A stretch of DNA of 40,170 bases from a virus, in the IMG/VR virus record IMGVR_UViG_3300015262_000017, positions 1-40,170 of that record. One strand, given 5' to 3'. Shown one piece after another: positions 1 through 6,645 of the stretch; within the stretch, counting starts at the first letter, position 1; every line of letters begins with the position of its first letter. The notes under the pieces are model-generated. The model saw only the letters and a list, made by a program, of their open reading frames with translations. It was not told the origin of the DNA and searched no databases. The translations under genes were made by a program, and so were the position numbers.

Positions 1-546
1 AATGAATACCTCAAAAGCAATTTCGTTCGCGATGTAGTCCGGCCCGCAGATGGGCACCGCCACACCTTGCAGGCGGTATGCGGTGGCCGTCAGAATCACA
101 ACACGAAGATTCGGATTGATGGCCTTGCAATCGGCGATGAACTTCCGATATCGGCCTTCATCTTTCAGCGCAACGCGGTGCCCTTCATCAATCAAAAGCA
201 GATCGAACTTTCCAAGCTCATGTGCGCGGCTCGCCACGCTCTGGATCTGCATCACGAGGATCTTGTCGAACCGATCGCGCCGACGCAGCCCGGCCGCGTA
301 AATGCCCATCGGAGCATCCGGCCACACCGCGCGCAGCTTTTCGCTGTTCTGCTTAACCAGTTTGCCGACGTGCGCAATGATGCCGACGCGCCCCTGCCAG
401 TTCTCGACCGCTTCCCGCGCCAGCGCAGCCATCAACGGCGACTTTCCGGCGCCGGTGGGCAGCACCAGGGCGGGGTTGCCGGGGCGGTTCCTAAGAAACG
501 ACCAGCAAGCCTCCAAGGCCTCGCGCTGATACGGCCGCAGCTCCAT
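1..546 (-). CDS. DEAD/DEAH-like superfamily 2 helicase, N-terminal part (cut by window edge)
   Basis: ATP-dependent helicase of the type III restriction/DEAD superfamily, probably acting in phage DNA replication or recombination. The 182 visible residues begin MELRPYQREAL (Q motif-like). Walker A is LPTGAGKS at about 29-36. The Walker B variant is LLLIDEGH, so DEGH rather than DEAH/DECH, and LTAT is motif III. The C-terminal RecA-like domain would lie beyond base 1. The ATG at 546-544 overlaps the upstream gene's TGA by one base. It is the last visible gene of the leftward operon. The helicase call is firm; the exact role is inferred. Confidence 0.85.
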   Translation of the reverse strand, partial: MELRPYQREALEACWSFLRNRPGNPALVLPTGAGKSPLMAALAREAVENWQGRVGIIAHVGKLVKQNSEKLRAVWPDAPMGIYAAGLRRRDRFDKILVMQIQSVASRAHELGKFDLLLIDEGHRVALKDEGRYRKFIADCKAINPNLRVVILTATAYRLQGVAVPICGPDYIANEIAFEVFI

Positions 547-854
547 CACGCCGCCCGCCTCTGACTAATCACCCGATGCCGATGCCCGCGCCCGCCGGTA
601 ATGCCGCGCTCTTGCATCGAAACGAACAGGTCGTCGGTAATCTGCAACCACAACTCGACCGATGACCTGGCCGTATACACGCCGACCATGTCGTCAGGAA
701 TCGCGTGCGCCACCGCCTCGACCGTCACGAAGCCGTCAGGCGACAGGCACACGGCCTGCGGCGTCTTGACGTGGCACACGATGCCCGCAGCGCGCTCGGC
801 GCAATCGCTGACCGTCGCAAAGCCGATGCGGCCACATTGTGTTTCGTTGCTCAT
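546..854 (-). CDS. hypothetical phage protein, 102 aa
   Basis: Not recognised. It is a soluble-looking protein starting MSNETQCGRIG, with two cysteines near residues 18 and 27 and a basic C-terminus. It sits between the exonuclease and the helicase. Its start overlaps the exonuclease stop by 4 bases (ATGA) and its stop overlaps the helicase ATG by 1 base, so translation is probably coupled. The position suggests an accessory to phage DNA metabolism, but nothing in the sequence proves this. Confidence 0.75.
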   Translation of the reverse strand: MSNETQCGRIGFATVSDCAERAAGIVCHVKTPQAVCLSPDGFVTVEAVAHAIPDDMVGVYTARSSVELWLQITDDLFVSMQERGITGGRGHRHRVISQRRAA

Positions 855-1963
855 GCCGCAAGCTCCTGGTGTTGCACAAACCGCCCCGCAAACGCGAGCC
901 GGACCTTGTTCAATTCCTCGTCCCTGATTTCAGCGGGCGACGCCGCCGCCAACTCCTTCGATTCGAAGCTCAAGACACCGCGCGGCCCGTTGCGAAACAC
1001 GAAGCCATCAGCGGCCGTGTACTCGACCCAGCCTTCATCGGCCGATGCGTCGGTTGCCTCGCCCCACCGCTTCAGTAGCGCCGGGATGTACAGGTGCCCA
1101 TCGCAGCCCTTGCGCTGCGCATCCAGCGGAATATCCGCGCCGTACTTCGCGCAGGACCAGCGGCCGTCGCCGTCTTTTTCGGGCGTGGCGTGCAGGCAGG
1201 TGCGGCAGGACATTGCGGGGAGGGCGGTGGTGTGGCATTGCGCGTTCATCGCGCAGCCTTTGCACTTCCAGAACGCCGGATCGTCGGAAATCTTCGCCAG
1301 CGGCTCGGGCGAGAAGATCACTCGCTCGGCTTTCGCTTTCAGGCGCTCGGCTTCGGCGTCGTCGGCATTGGTGCGCACACTGGTGATCGGCATGCGACCG
1401 CCAGGCGATGTGCATGTCAGGTAGTGCCGCTCCATCGCGCCGTAGTGCATGTAGAGGATTGCTTGCGCGTGGTACGTGCCGTTCCACTGCTTGAGCGCGT
1501 TCTTTTCGCCGTGCTTTTCTTTCAGTTTGGCGAGCTCGGCCGGGCCTTTCTCGCTAGCCTTGTTCTCCCACATGTGCCACGCCTTCGGCGCCTGCAGGAT
1601 GCCGCGAATGGCGCCGTCGATGTGGCCGCGGAAGTGGCCGCCGAGATCCTTGAATCCGAACTGCTCGCCGGTGGACGGATCGACCGTGTAAAGCTCGACG
1701 CCCGGCACCATGCGCAGACGCGCGGCCATCAAGTCCTCGGTGCGGTGGCCGTCCTCGAAGTTCATCAGCGACTTCGCATCGAAGCCACCGCCGGACGGGC
1801 CGCACCAGCGGAAGTTGCGCCATAGGAACGCCTCGCAATCCATGCCGATGGCCGACATGCCGAGATAGGCGCGCGGCTTCTGCATGTTGTTGACGTTCTG
1901 CACCGCGGCGCTGATCGCGTCGAGCGTCGGATCGTTCGCGGCTTGTGCGGGCAACATGACCAT
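851..1963 (-). CDS. PD-(D/E)XK nuclease-like exonuclease with Cys cluster
   Basis: 370 aa, probably the exonuclease of the phage recombination module. The nuclease signature is seen as HIDG (D116) and WENKAS (E133, K135), the RecB/Cas4/lambda-exo arrangement. A Cys-rich segment follows at C234, C237, C243, C253 and C256. It resembles the Cys clusters that bind Fe-S or zinc in Cas4/AddB-like nucleases, but the metal is inferred. It lies downstream of the Sak4-like ATPase and its DUF669 partner in the same operon, the expected company for single-strand annealing recombination. The ATG is preceded by a GAGAG stretch. Confidence 0.8.
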   Translation of the reverse strand: MVMLPAQAANDPTLDAISAAVQNVNNMQKPRAYLGMSAIGMDCEAFLWRNFRWCGPSGGGFDAKSLMNFEDGHRTEDLMAARLRMVPGVELYTVDPSTGEQFGFKDLGGHFRGHIDGAIRGILQAPKAWHMWENKASEKGPAELAKLKEKHGEKNALKQWNGTYHAQAILYMHYGAMERHYLTCTSPGGRMPITSVRTNADDAEAERLKAKAERVIFSPEPLAKISDDPAFWKCKGCAMNAQCHTTALPAMSCRTCLHATPEKDGDGRWSCAKYGADIPLDAQRKGCDGHLYIPALLKRWGEATDASADEGWVEYTAADGFVFRNGPRGVLSFESKELAAASPAEIRDEELNKVRLAFAGRFVQHQELAA

Positions 1964-1983
1964 GACGTCTCTCGAAAGGTTGC

Positions 1984-2012
1984 GGCGGGCTACTGAGGGG
2001 TAGCAGCCCGCC
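1984..2012 (-). other. strong intercistronic hairpin without T-tract
   Basis: The 140-base gap between the DUF669 gene and the exonuclease gene holds an 8-bp perfect stem, GGCGGGCT/AGCCCGCC, with a 13-base loop. It can extend with a small bulge through TAC/GTA. No U-run follows on either strand, so it is not a classical terminator. It may be an RNA stability, processing or attenuation element that lowers expression of the downstream exonuclease and helicase. The rest of the gap shows no gene. Confidence 0.4.
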
Positions 2013-2103
2013 TTGTGGATTGGTGCCGGTGTTGGGTCTAGGCGGCCGGCAAAGCCAAGGAGTCGCGCTTCCGTGCGCTGGTGCCCAACTCACGCCATGA
2101 AAC

Positions 2104-2583
2104 TTAGGCGGCCTTGGCGGCCCACGGCGGCGGCTCTTTGGCCGCGTCGGTGTTGGCGGCCGTGGTGTTCGTGGCCTGCACCGGCACGTTGCCGGAAGGC
2201 TTGTACGCCTTGATCTCGTTGCTGTCGGCGTAGCCTTCGCGCTTGGACACCTCGACGCGAATCAGCATCGGCTTGTAGTGCAGCTCCTGCGTATCGCGGA
2301 TCTGCAACTTGCCGGCCGCGTGGCAGATGGCGGACAGGTCGCGCTGTGCGATCTCGACCGCTTTCACGTTGGGGTTGTCCAGGTTCAGACGTGCCCACAC
2401 GCGGCGGCTCTTGAACTCGCCTTCCATGACTTCGAAGGTCAGTTCGGCGTACTGGCCGTTTCCGTTCTTCGTCGGCTTCATGTCGCTGTCGACGATCTGC
2501 GCCAGGTATTCGTCGGCCGGGATTGGCGAGAAATCCTCGCGGGGTGCGACGGTGGTCGCGTCGAAACTTCCGATCTGTGCCAT
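2104..2583 (-). CDS. DUF669 family protein, probable ssDNA-binding partner of the recombinase
   Basis: 159 aa. The body contains DFSPIPADEYLAQIVDS, then LTFEVMEGEFKSRRVW and ARLNLDNPN, the pattern of phage DUF669 proteins. The Ala/Pro-rich acidic-poor tail ends PPPWAAKAA. DUF669 proteins usually accompany a phage RecA-like AAA ATPase and are thought to act as single-strand DNA-binding partners; that function is inference here. I chose the ATG at 2583 (MAQIGSF) with GAGG about 10 bases upstream. An in-frame ATG further upstream (2664) would add 27 non-conserved-looking basic residues. Confidence 0.75.
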   Translation of the reverse strand: MAQIGSFDATTVAPREDFSPIPADEYLAQIVDSDMKPTKNGNGQYAELTFEVMEGEFKSRRVWARLNLDNPNVKAVEIAQRDLSAICHAAGKLQIRDTQELHYKPMLIRVEVSKREGYADSNEIKAYKPSGNVPVQATNTTAANTDAAKEPPPWAAKAA

Positions 2584-2685
2584 GTTCGTGTGCCTCGTTT
2601 CGGGTTGTGGTGAAAGGTGGTGGGGTTGTGGCCGAAGGGCAGAGCCACGTTTAAGCCGTCGCATCGTCAGGCGACCCCATAGAAC

Positions 2686-3438
2686 TCAGGCCGCAGCCGC
2701 CACAGGCACCATTGCCTGCATCAGCGACGACCACGAAAGGTCGATCGTGTCCGGCATGCCGTAGCGGTTGCCGGCGATGAATGACGGCTTGGCGTTGACG
2801 TGAAGCACGCGGCGGCCGGTGCCGATACCGCGGGCGCGGGTATTGAAGCCGTTGCTTTCCTTCTTGATGGCAACTTCTTCCTGAGCGAAGCCGATGATGT
2901 CGGCCCATTCGATGGCCAGGCCGAGCGGCCCCTTCTGCAGCTTCAGCTCATAGCGGTCGAACGCTTCCACGTCCGGTGCCTCGAACCGCTTAACGGCGCT
3001 GTGCGCGATCAGCACGATCGCCTTGTTGTACTGCGTGCGCAGCTTGTTCAGGGCATCGAAGAACAGCCGCCAATCGGCGTTGGCCTCGATGTAGCCCTTG
3101 CCATAGCCCGGCTGCTCGATGTTCTTCCAGCCGTTGCGGCCGCAGGCATGCGCCCACACCAGCGGTTCGAGCCAGTCGAGCGAGTCGACGACGACGGTGC
3201 CGAAGTCGTTCGGCGCGGTCAGGCTGTCGATCGCCTCCATGACCTGGGCGAAGCTGGTCAGAAGCGGAAACGCGTCGGCCTCGATACCTGAGAGGCCATC
3301 TTCCAGCGGCAGAAAAATCGGCTTGTACGCGCCAGCGGCGAAGGTGGACTTACCGACCTTCTGCGCGCCATGCACCACCACGCGCGGCGGCAGGCTGTTG
3401 CGCTGGGTCTTGCTGATACTTGCGAGGGAAATGCTCAT
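2686..3438 (-). CDS. Sak4-like AAA/RecA-type ATPase
   Basis: 250 aa. Walker A is GAQKVGKST (24-32) and Walker B is TVVVDSLD with D85, typical of phage nucleotide-binding AAA proteins (AAA_24/Sak4). Sak4 proteins are RecA-core single-strand annealing proteins of temperate phages. With DUF669 and an exonuclease downstream, this forms a complete-looking recombination module. The start overlaps the stop of the upstream 71-residue gene by 4 bases (ATGA). The family is clear; the annealing function is inferred from context. Confidence 0.85.
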   Translation of the reverse strand: MSISLASISKTQRNSLPPRVVVHGAQKVGKSTFAAGAYKPIFLPLEDGLSGIEADAFPLLTSFAQVMEAIDSLTAPNDFGTVVVDSLDWLEPLVWAHACGRNGWKNIEQPGYGKGYIEANADWRLFFDALNKLRTQYNKAIVLIAHSAVKRFEAPDVEAFDRYELKLQKGPLGLAIEWADIIGFAQEEVAIKKESNGFNTRARGIGTGRRVLHVNAKPSFIAGNRYGMPDTIDLSWSSLMQAMVPVAAAA

Positions 3439-3650
3439 GGGGTTGGCTCCGGCTGTGTGAGTGAAACTTCGGTTGTGACACCGACGCAGCGCTCAAGGAT
3501 TTCGGGGTATGCGCCGATGGTCGCGGCGCGAATCAAAAGGCCGAAGCCGGCATCGCGCTCGCCGTGAATGGACTTGGCGATGGTTTCCTCGACGCGCTGC
3601 CGTGGGCCGACGTACTCGATAACGCGAAGCACTCGAATCGTGTCTTCCAT
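3435..3650 (-). CDS. small hypothetical phage protein, 71 aa
   Basis: Not recognised. It begins MEDTIRVLRVIEYVGPR and has a hydrophobic-polar alternation suggesting a small soluble fold. ATG at 3650 is preferred because AGGAG lies 8 bases upstream; a GTG one codon earlier is also possible. The start overlaps the TGA of the upstream gene by one base, and the stop overlaps the ATPase start by four. Many phages carry such a protein just upstream of the recombinase ATPase, but no function can be assigned. Confidence 0.7.
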   Translation of the reverse strand: MEDTIRVLRVIEYVGPRQRVEETIAKSIHGERDAGFGLLIRAATIGAYPEILERCVGVTTEVSLTQPEPTP

Positions 3651-3865
3651 CACACATGCTCCTTTGCCAGTTCAGTCATCAGGCGATCGGCATAGGCCAC
3701 CGCCACTTCGGTTATGTCGTCGATGTCAGCCGCGCCGGCGGCGAGCATTCCGTGCATGGCTACGAAAGCAGCGGCCTCGCGCTTGGTCAGGCCGGACGAG
3801 CTGATGGTGTGCTCGGCCAGGGTGATCGGGATGGCGGAGCGGCTGCCGAGTTCAGTGGGGTCCAT
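3650..3865 (-). CDS. small hypothetical phage protein, 71 aa
   Basis: Not recognised. It reads MDPTELGSRSAIPITL and later ELAKEHV. The middle is Ala-rich and helical (EAAAFVAMHGMLAAGAADID). It directly abuts the stop of the 134-residue gene upstream with no gap and is coupled to the next gene by a TGATG overlap. It is a typical early leftward-operon filler gene of unknown role. Confidence 0.7.
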   Translation of the reverse strand: MDPTELGSRSAIPITLAEHTISSSGLTKREAAAFVAMHGMLAAGAADIDDITEVAVAYADRLMTELAKEHV

Positions 3866-4270
3866 TTAGGCGGCCTCCTGCATCTGCACTACCGCCTCGA
3901 TCTTCACGCTCGGCTTCGCCGGCCGCGCTGTGATCGCCTGGGCCAGTGCGGCATAAGCGTCCGGCTCGTTCGACTGCAGGTAGCGCAGCCCCGCCAACAC
4001 GATCGACGGCTTGTAAGTAATCGCCTGCTCGAACAGGGCGGGCGGCACGTTGTCCTTGATAGCGGCGAGCGCTGCCGCGTCAACGGTGCGGTTGAATCCG
4101 TACTCGATGGCTACGCGGTAGGACTCGCCCGACAGCTTGACCGTGCCTTCATCCTGCTTGGGCAGCAGTGCAACCAGTTCAGCGAACGCGGCGTCCTCGG
4201 CTTCCTTCGCGCGCTTGGCGTTCATGCGGGCCAGTGTCAGCACCGCGGCGGCTTCGTCGATGGGGTTCAT
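3866..4270 (-). CDS. hypothetical phage protein, 134 aa
   Basis: The N-terminal half is a charged Ala-rich helix (MNAKRAKEAEDAAFAEL). It is followed by a segment with GTVKLSGESYRVAIEYGFNRTVD and a Leu-rich C-terminus. The layout resembles phage-encoded DUF7173-like proteins found beside recombination genes, but this family name is only a tentative recollection. The ATG overlaps the upstream stop by 4 bases. No catalytic motif is visible. Confidence 0.7.
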   Translation of the reverse strand: MNPIDEAAAVLTLARMNAKRAKEAEDAAFAELVALLPKQDEGTVKLSGESYRVAIEYGFNRTVDAAALAAIKDNVPPALFEQAITYKPSIVLAGLRYLQSNEPDAYAALAQAITARPAKPSVKIEAVVQMQEAA

Positions 4271-4437
4271 GCGGCGGCCTTGGCGAGGCGCCGGGCGCGT
4301 TCGCAGGCCGTCTTTCCGGGGCGCTGCTTGCCTGTCTTACTGAGACAGTTGTGATGCGTGCGAGGCAAGTTTCCCATCGCAGCGCGGTCAGCCGCATTCA
4401 TGAAATCAGCCCGCTGAAAATTGCGCTTCGTATCCAT
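4267..4437 (-). CDS. small basic protein, 56 aa
   Basis: A short ORF, MDTKRNFQRADFMNAADRAAM and onward, ending RRLAKAAA. It is strongly basic with two cysteines (HHNC and KTAC). It has one of the best ribosome sites in the window, GGAAGGAGAGAGG, ending about 4 bases before the ATG. Its stop overlaps the ATG of the next gene (ATGA). The charge suggests nucleic-acid or zinc binding, but it is not recognised. Confidence 0.65.
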   Translation of the reverse strand: MDTKRNFQRADFMNAADRAAMGNLPRTHHNCLSKTGKQRPGKTACERARRLAKAAA

Positions 4438-4453
4438 TTTCCTCTCTCCTTCC

Positions 4454-4549
4454 TTAGATCAGTTTCAGAACCAGCCACACGCACAACGCGGCGCCGGCAT
4501 CAATAAAAAGCAGGAACCTTGCAAACTCTCCCCACTCCGCCCGGCTCAT
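4454..4549 (-). CDS. 31-aa single-span membrane peptide
   Basis: MSRAEWGEFARFL begins a peptide with one hydrophobic segment (LLFIDAGAALCVWLVLKLI) that runs to the C-terminus. The ATG overlaps the TGA of the preceding ORF by 4 bases. It is too small for ordinary gene callers, so support comes only from the overlap chain, the membrane segment and the stop just before the strong ribosome site of the next gene. Possible role: early membrane-active or exclusion peptide (speculative). Confidence 0.45.
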   Translation of the reverse strand: MSRAEWGEFARFLLFIDAGAALCVWLVLKLI

Positions 4550-4707
4550 GACCGATTGCTCACTGTGCAAACGACATAGGTCAATGAGGCAAACGCAAGG
4601 CCGACCCAAAAAGCAGCGGTGTTGTAGCTGGCGCCTAACAAATCCATGGCCAAGCCATACATTCCGCAGGCGAATGAAAACCAGTTCTTCGCAATGAAAG
4701 TCTTCAC
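4546..4707 (-). CDS. 53-aa two-span membrane protein (GTG start)
   Basis: Reading from GTG 4707 gives MKTFIAKNWFSFACGMYGLA, and it ends TYVVCTVSNRS. Two hydrophobic stretches, about residues 8-24 and 31-47, predict a small hairpin membrane protein. The GTG overlaps the stop of the upstream 28-aa ORF (GTGA) and the stop overlaps the next ATG. A longer reading in this frame from GTG 4797 is possible but would add a Cys/Arg-rich segment unlike the rest. Function unknown. Confidence 0.55.
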   Translation of the reverse strand: MKTFIAKNWFSFACGMYGLAMDLLGASYNTAAFWVGLAFASLTYVVCTVSNRS

Positions 4708-4790
4708 GCCGCAGCACTCACAACCGGCGGCGGGGTTTCGTCGTTGGCGGCGCGGCCAGCAACAATGCGAACGATCAGTGGGGTGCTCAT
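4704..4790 (-). CDS. 28-aa coupled mini-ORF
   Basis: It reads MSTPLIVRIVAGRAANDE, then PPPVVSAAA. It is retained because it is linked by 4-base overlaps on both sides (ATGA with the 88-residue gene upstream, GTGA with the membrane protein downstream). It may serve mainly to carry ribosomes between the two larger genes. There is no recognisable domain and support is weak. Confidence 0.35.
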   Translation of the reverse strand: MSTPLIVRIVAGRAANDETPPPVVSAAA

Positions 4791-5053
4791 GCGGCACGCT
4801 CCATCGTCAGCGCCACGACGCGCGCTTCGATCTCGGGCATGTGCTTTTCGATGCACTCGGACACCGCGCGAACAACGTCGTCCTCGCTGGCATTGCCTGC
4901 CGCGTCGCCGATCTCGATCTCGAACGGAAGCCGCAGCAGTTGCGCCCAGCGGTCGTCCGCCTCGCGCAGTGCTTCACGCAGGCGGTTGATCGTCGTGCTG
5001 ACCGGAGTCGCGAAGGGCGAGAGCGCTTGGGCCATGATGGGATGCACGCTCAT
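4787..5053 (-). CDS. hypothetical phage protein, 88 aa
   Basis: It starts MSVHPIMAQALSPF; the ATG at 5053 is favoured because it overlaps the upstream stop (ATGA). The rest is helical with alternating charge (TINRLREALREADDRWAQLL), so it is probably a coiled or all-alpha protein. There is no known motif. It is an early leftward-operon gene. Confidence 0.65.
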   Translation of the reverse strand: MSVHPIMAQALSPFATPVSTTINRLREALREADDRWAQLLRLPFEIEIGDAAGNASEDDVVRAVSECIEKHMPEIEARVVALTMERAA

Positions 5054-5301
5054 GGCGAGATCCCCATGAAGGCGCGAACCAGCGACGCAACAGCCCACCC
5101 GAACACGAACCAAGCCGCCAGCGCCGCCGCAGCCCATGCCAACATCGCAGGCAATGGCGAATCGCTATCCTCTTCCGGCTCGGCGCAGAAGTTCACCGGC
5201 TCCGGCCGGATGTCCAGCCGCTTCGCGTGGCTGCGAAACTCGCTGCGGGCCGTGCGCTCGGTGCGCAGGTCTTGGATCTGCTGGTAGCGGGCGGCGGTCA
5301 T
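5050..5301 (-). CDS. single-pass membrane protein, 83 aa
   Basis: The N-terminal half is hydrophilic and basic (YQQIQDLRTERTARSEFRSH). It is followed by an acidic linker (AEPEEDSDS) and one long hydrophobic segment, about residues 54-78 (AMLAWAAAALAAWFVFGWAV). This predicts a tail-anchored inner-membrane protein with its N-terminus in the cytoplasm. It is coupled at both ends by 4-base overlaps. Function unknown. Confidence 0.65.
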   Translation of the reverse strand: MTAARYQQIQDLRTERTARSEFRSHAKRLDIRPEPVNFCAEPEEDSDSPLPAMLAWAAAALAAWFVFGWAVASLVRAFMGISP

Positions 5302-5537
5302 GACGCGCTCCGGATGTTGGCGAGGGCGGCAGTTCCTTTGGCGTACATCTCGGCAGCCGTTTCACGCGACACCATCGCGCAAGTGTTGCCGCACACAGAC
5401 GTGTAGAAGGAGAGCGCCTCGACCAAATCGGTCACGGCGTCGCGGACTTCTGCAAGCTGGTCGGCAATGAAGCCGGGAACATGCTCACAAGCAATTTCGC
5501 GGTCCAGAACCGCAAACACATCCACCGGCCCGCTCAC
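5298..5537 (-). CDS. hypothetical phage protein, 79 aa (GTG start)
   Basis: It starts at GTG 5537, overlapping the stop of the first gene of the operon (GTGA). The sequence begins MSGPVDVFAVLDREIACEHV. Three cysteines are present, two of them in CGNTC. The protein is mostly helical. It is not recognised; similar short proteins are common in the early leftward operon of temperate phages. Confidence 0.6.
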   Translation of the reverse strand: MSGPVDVFAVLDREIACEHVPGFIADQLAEVRDAVTDLVEALSFYTSVCGNTCAMVSRETAAEMYAKGTAALANIRSAS

Positions 5538-5638
5538 AGCGCACCGCCAGCGATCAGCACGCCAACCAGGATGGCCAGCAAGGCGGCGATGGTCGCCAAG
5601 CCCTGCGGGGTGAAGAACGAACCCTTGCCGTTATCCAT
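5534..5638 (-). CDS. 34-aa membrane peptide, first gene of the leftward operon
   Basis: It begins MDNGKGSFFTPQGLATIAAL; a single hydrophobic segment fills residues 14-34. GGGAG lies 6 bases before the ATG. It is the first ORF after the strong leftward promoter at 5680-5708, so it should be among the earliest and most abundant products. Its role is unknown; a membrane function such as exclusion or membrane tuning would be speculation. Confidence 0.6.
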   Translation of the reverse strand: MDNGKGSFFTPQGLATIAALLAILVGVLIAGGAL

Positions 5639-5679
5639 CTCACTCTCCCATCGCCAGCCCCTCGGGCGGCGTGGGATGA

Positions 5680-5708
5680 ACTATGCACTTCGCGTAAATA
5701 GCTGTCAA
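5680..5708 (-). promoter_or_regulatory. leftward early promoter (PL-like)
   Basis: On the minus strand there is a perfect -35 TTGACA (5708-5703), a 17-base spacer and -10 CATAGT (5685-5680). Transcription should start near 5673 and run through the small genes to the recombination module. Two repressor operators overlap it: one covers the spacer and -10, the other the -35. Confidence 0.8.
5682..5696 (-). promoter_or_regulatory. operator copy A (PL spacer/-10)
   Basis: Minus strand TACGCGAAGTGCATA. The half-sites TACGC and GCRTA flank a 5-base centre, giving an imperfect 15-bp dyad. It is the same motif as copies B, C and D. It sits on the PL -10, so binding should block RNA polymerase. Confidence 0.7.
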
Positions 5709-5721
5709 CGCATTTCGCGTA
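5707..5721 (-). promoter_or_regulatory. operator copy B (PL -35)
   Basis: Minus strand TACGCGAAATGCGTT, 25 bp centre-to-centre from copy A. It overlaps the PL -35 box by two bases. It matches the shared consensus TACGCGAANNGCATA at most positions. Confidence 0.65.
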
Positions 5722-5792
5722 GTTGCCGCAAGAAATATATGCGGAGCGCGTAGGCCGTTTAAGAAACGTTCAGTTTGCCAAACGGCAGGCAC

Positions 5793-5815
5793 AAAAAAGC
5801 CCGCTTGTGCGGGCT
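5793..5815 (-). terminator. rho-independent terminator of the repressor operon
   Basis: On the minus strand, AGCCCGC - ACAA - GCGGGCT is followed by six T in total (7-bp perfect stem, 4-base loop). It lies just after the stop of the exported-protein gene and before PL. It therefore ends the leftward repressor transcript and separates it from the PL operon. Confidence 0.85.
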
Positions 5816-5840
5816 CGACGTGTGCGGCTGTGGGGTTAAC

Positions 5841-6218
5841 TCACCCAGCAGGGCACTTTGTCGCCTCTGCGATCGCGTTTTGCCGCTGGTTGAAGTGTGC
5901 GATGTTCTGCGCGATGACGCCTTGCACGTCCTTCTGTCCGCGCACCCACGGCTCAAGCGCCAGCTCGATCTGATAGCTGCCGTCACCGACCGGTGTTTTG
6001 GTCACCGTGCCCGTCTGGCGGCTCGCGCTATTGCTTACGTAAGTCTCAAGCAACGCATCCGTGGCGATGCGCAACCGCATGCCGCTTGCGTTCTCCACGT
6101 CCTTGGTGGCCTGCGCCCACATCGCGCTGCATTGCGCCTGGCAGCGGCAGACAGGCGCGGCCTCCTGGCCGAACGCTACCGCCGGCACCAGTGCCGCCAA
6201 CATCCATAGCTTGTTCAT
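5841..6218 (-). CDS. exported protein co-transcribed with the repressor
   Basis: 125 aa. It begins MNKLWMLAALVPAVAFGQEA, a clear Sec signal peptide with likely cleavage after AFG (residue 17). The mature part has C24, C26 and C30 near its start and C122 near its end, so disulfides in the periplasm are plausible. No family is recognised. Its ATG overlaps the repressor stop by 4 bases, so it is translated from the lysogenic transcript, the position that rexAB holds in lambda. This suggests lysogenic conversion or superinfection exclusion; that is inference. Confidence 0.75.
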   Translation of the reverse strand: MNKLWMLAALVPAVAFGQEAAPVCRCQAQCSAMWAQATKDVENASGMRLRIATDALLETYVSNSASRQTGTVTKTPVGDGSYQIELALEPWVRGQKDVQGVIAQNIAHFNQRQNAIAEATKCPAG

Positions 6219-6550
6219 CGCTTTCCCCCCATAGAAGTCACCATCGCCAGAATCGCTTGTTGCTGCTCTGCCGATAAACCCTTCATTGCCCGTGCTGTCG
6301 CCGCTGGCACGGGATCCTCGACCAGCTCGACCTCGTTGCCCCTCATGGACTGCACATCCGTCTGCAGCACGTCCATCAACGCCATCAACTCATCCACCTT
6401 CCACCTCTCCCCTCGACTGCCGTTGAACCATCCGGCCACCGTCGAATAAGCAACAGCCATGCCACGACGGTTTAGCTCAGCGGTAACGGCCTGGACGCTC
6501 ATCCCCAGCCTGTCTCGCTGTGCCGTGAGATTGTCGGAGAACTTGCTCAT
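6215..6550 (-). CDS. phage repressor, XRE/CI-like HTH (short form)
   Basis: 111 aa. The N-terminal helix-turn-helix spans about residues 4-60 (AQRDRLGMSVQAVTAELNRR and STVAGWFNG). The C-terminal part contains LSAEQQQAILAMVTSM. There is no LexA/CI-type serine peptidase domain, so inactivation must differ from classical RecA-driven self-cleavage. I chose ATG 6550; a longer in-frame reading to 6682 would cross the operators and the Cro start. It is divergent from the Cro-like gene, as expected for the immunity repressor. Confidence 0.8.
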   Translation of the reverse strand: MSKFSDNLTAQRDRLGMSVQAVTAELNRRGMAVAYSTVAGWFNGSRGERWKVDELMALMDVLQTDVQSMRGNEVELVEDPVPAATARAMKGLSAEQQQAILAMVTSMGGKR

Positions 6551-6609
6551 AGTGTGAGACACCGCGCGGCGCCTTGCTTTGTGGGTGGAGCGGAGGGTAC
6601 GGGGCGGGC

Positions 6610-6638
6610 TTGCATTGGTGTTACGCGAATCGCATACT
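6610..6638 (+). promoter_or_regulatory. rightward early promoter (PR-like)
   Basis: -35 TTGCAT (6610-6615), a 17-base spacer and -10 CATACT (6633-6638). The core boxes are weaker than PL, but spacing and operator position are identical to PL: TTACGCGAA starts at the same place in both spacers. The predicted start is near 6645, about 25 bases before the Cro-like ATG. Confidence 0.7.
6622..6636 (+). promoter_or_regulatory. operator copy C (PR spacer/-10)
   Basis: TACGCGAATCGCATA, the same 15-bp motif as PL copy A and in the same register relative to the promoter boxes. Confidence 0.7.
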
Positions 6639-6645
6639 CGCCCAT

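Noticed and set aside
2584-2664. N-terminal extension of the DUF669 protein
   Set aside because: The extra 27 residues are basic and unlike the family start; the internal ATG has a suitable ribosome site.
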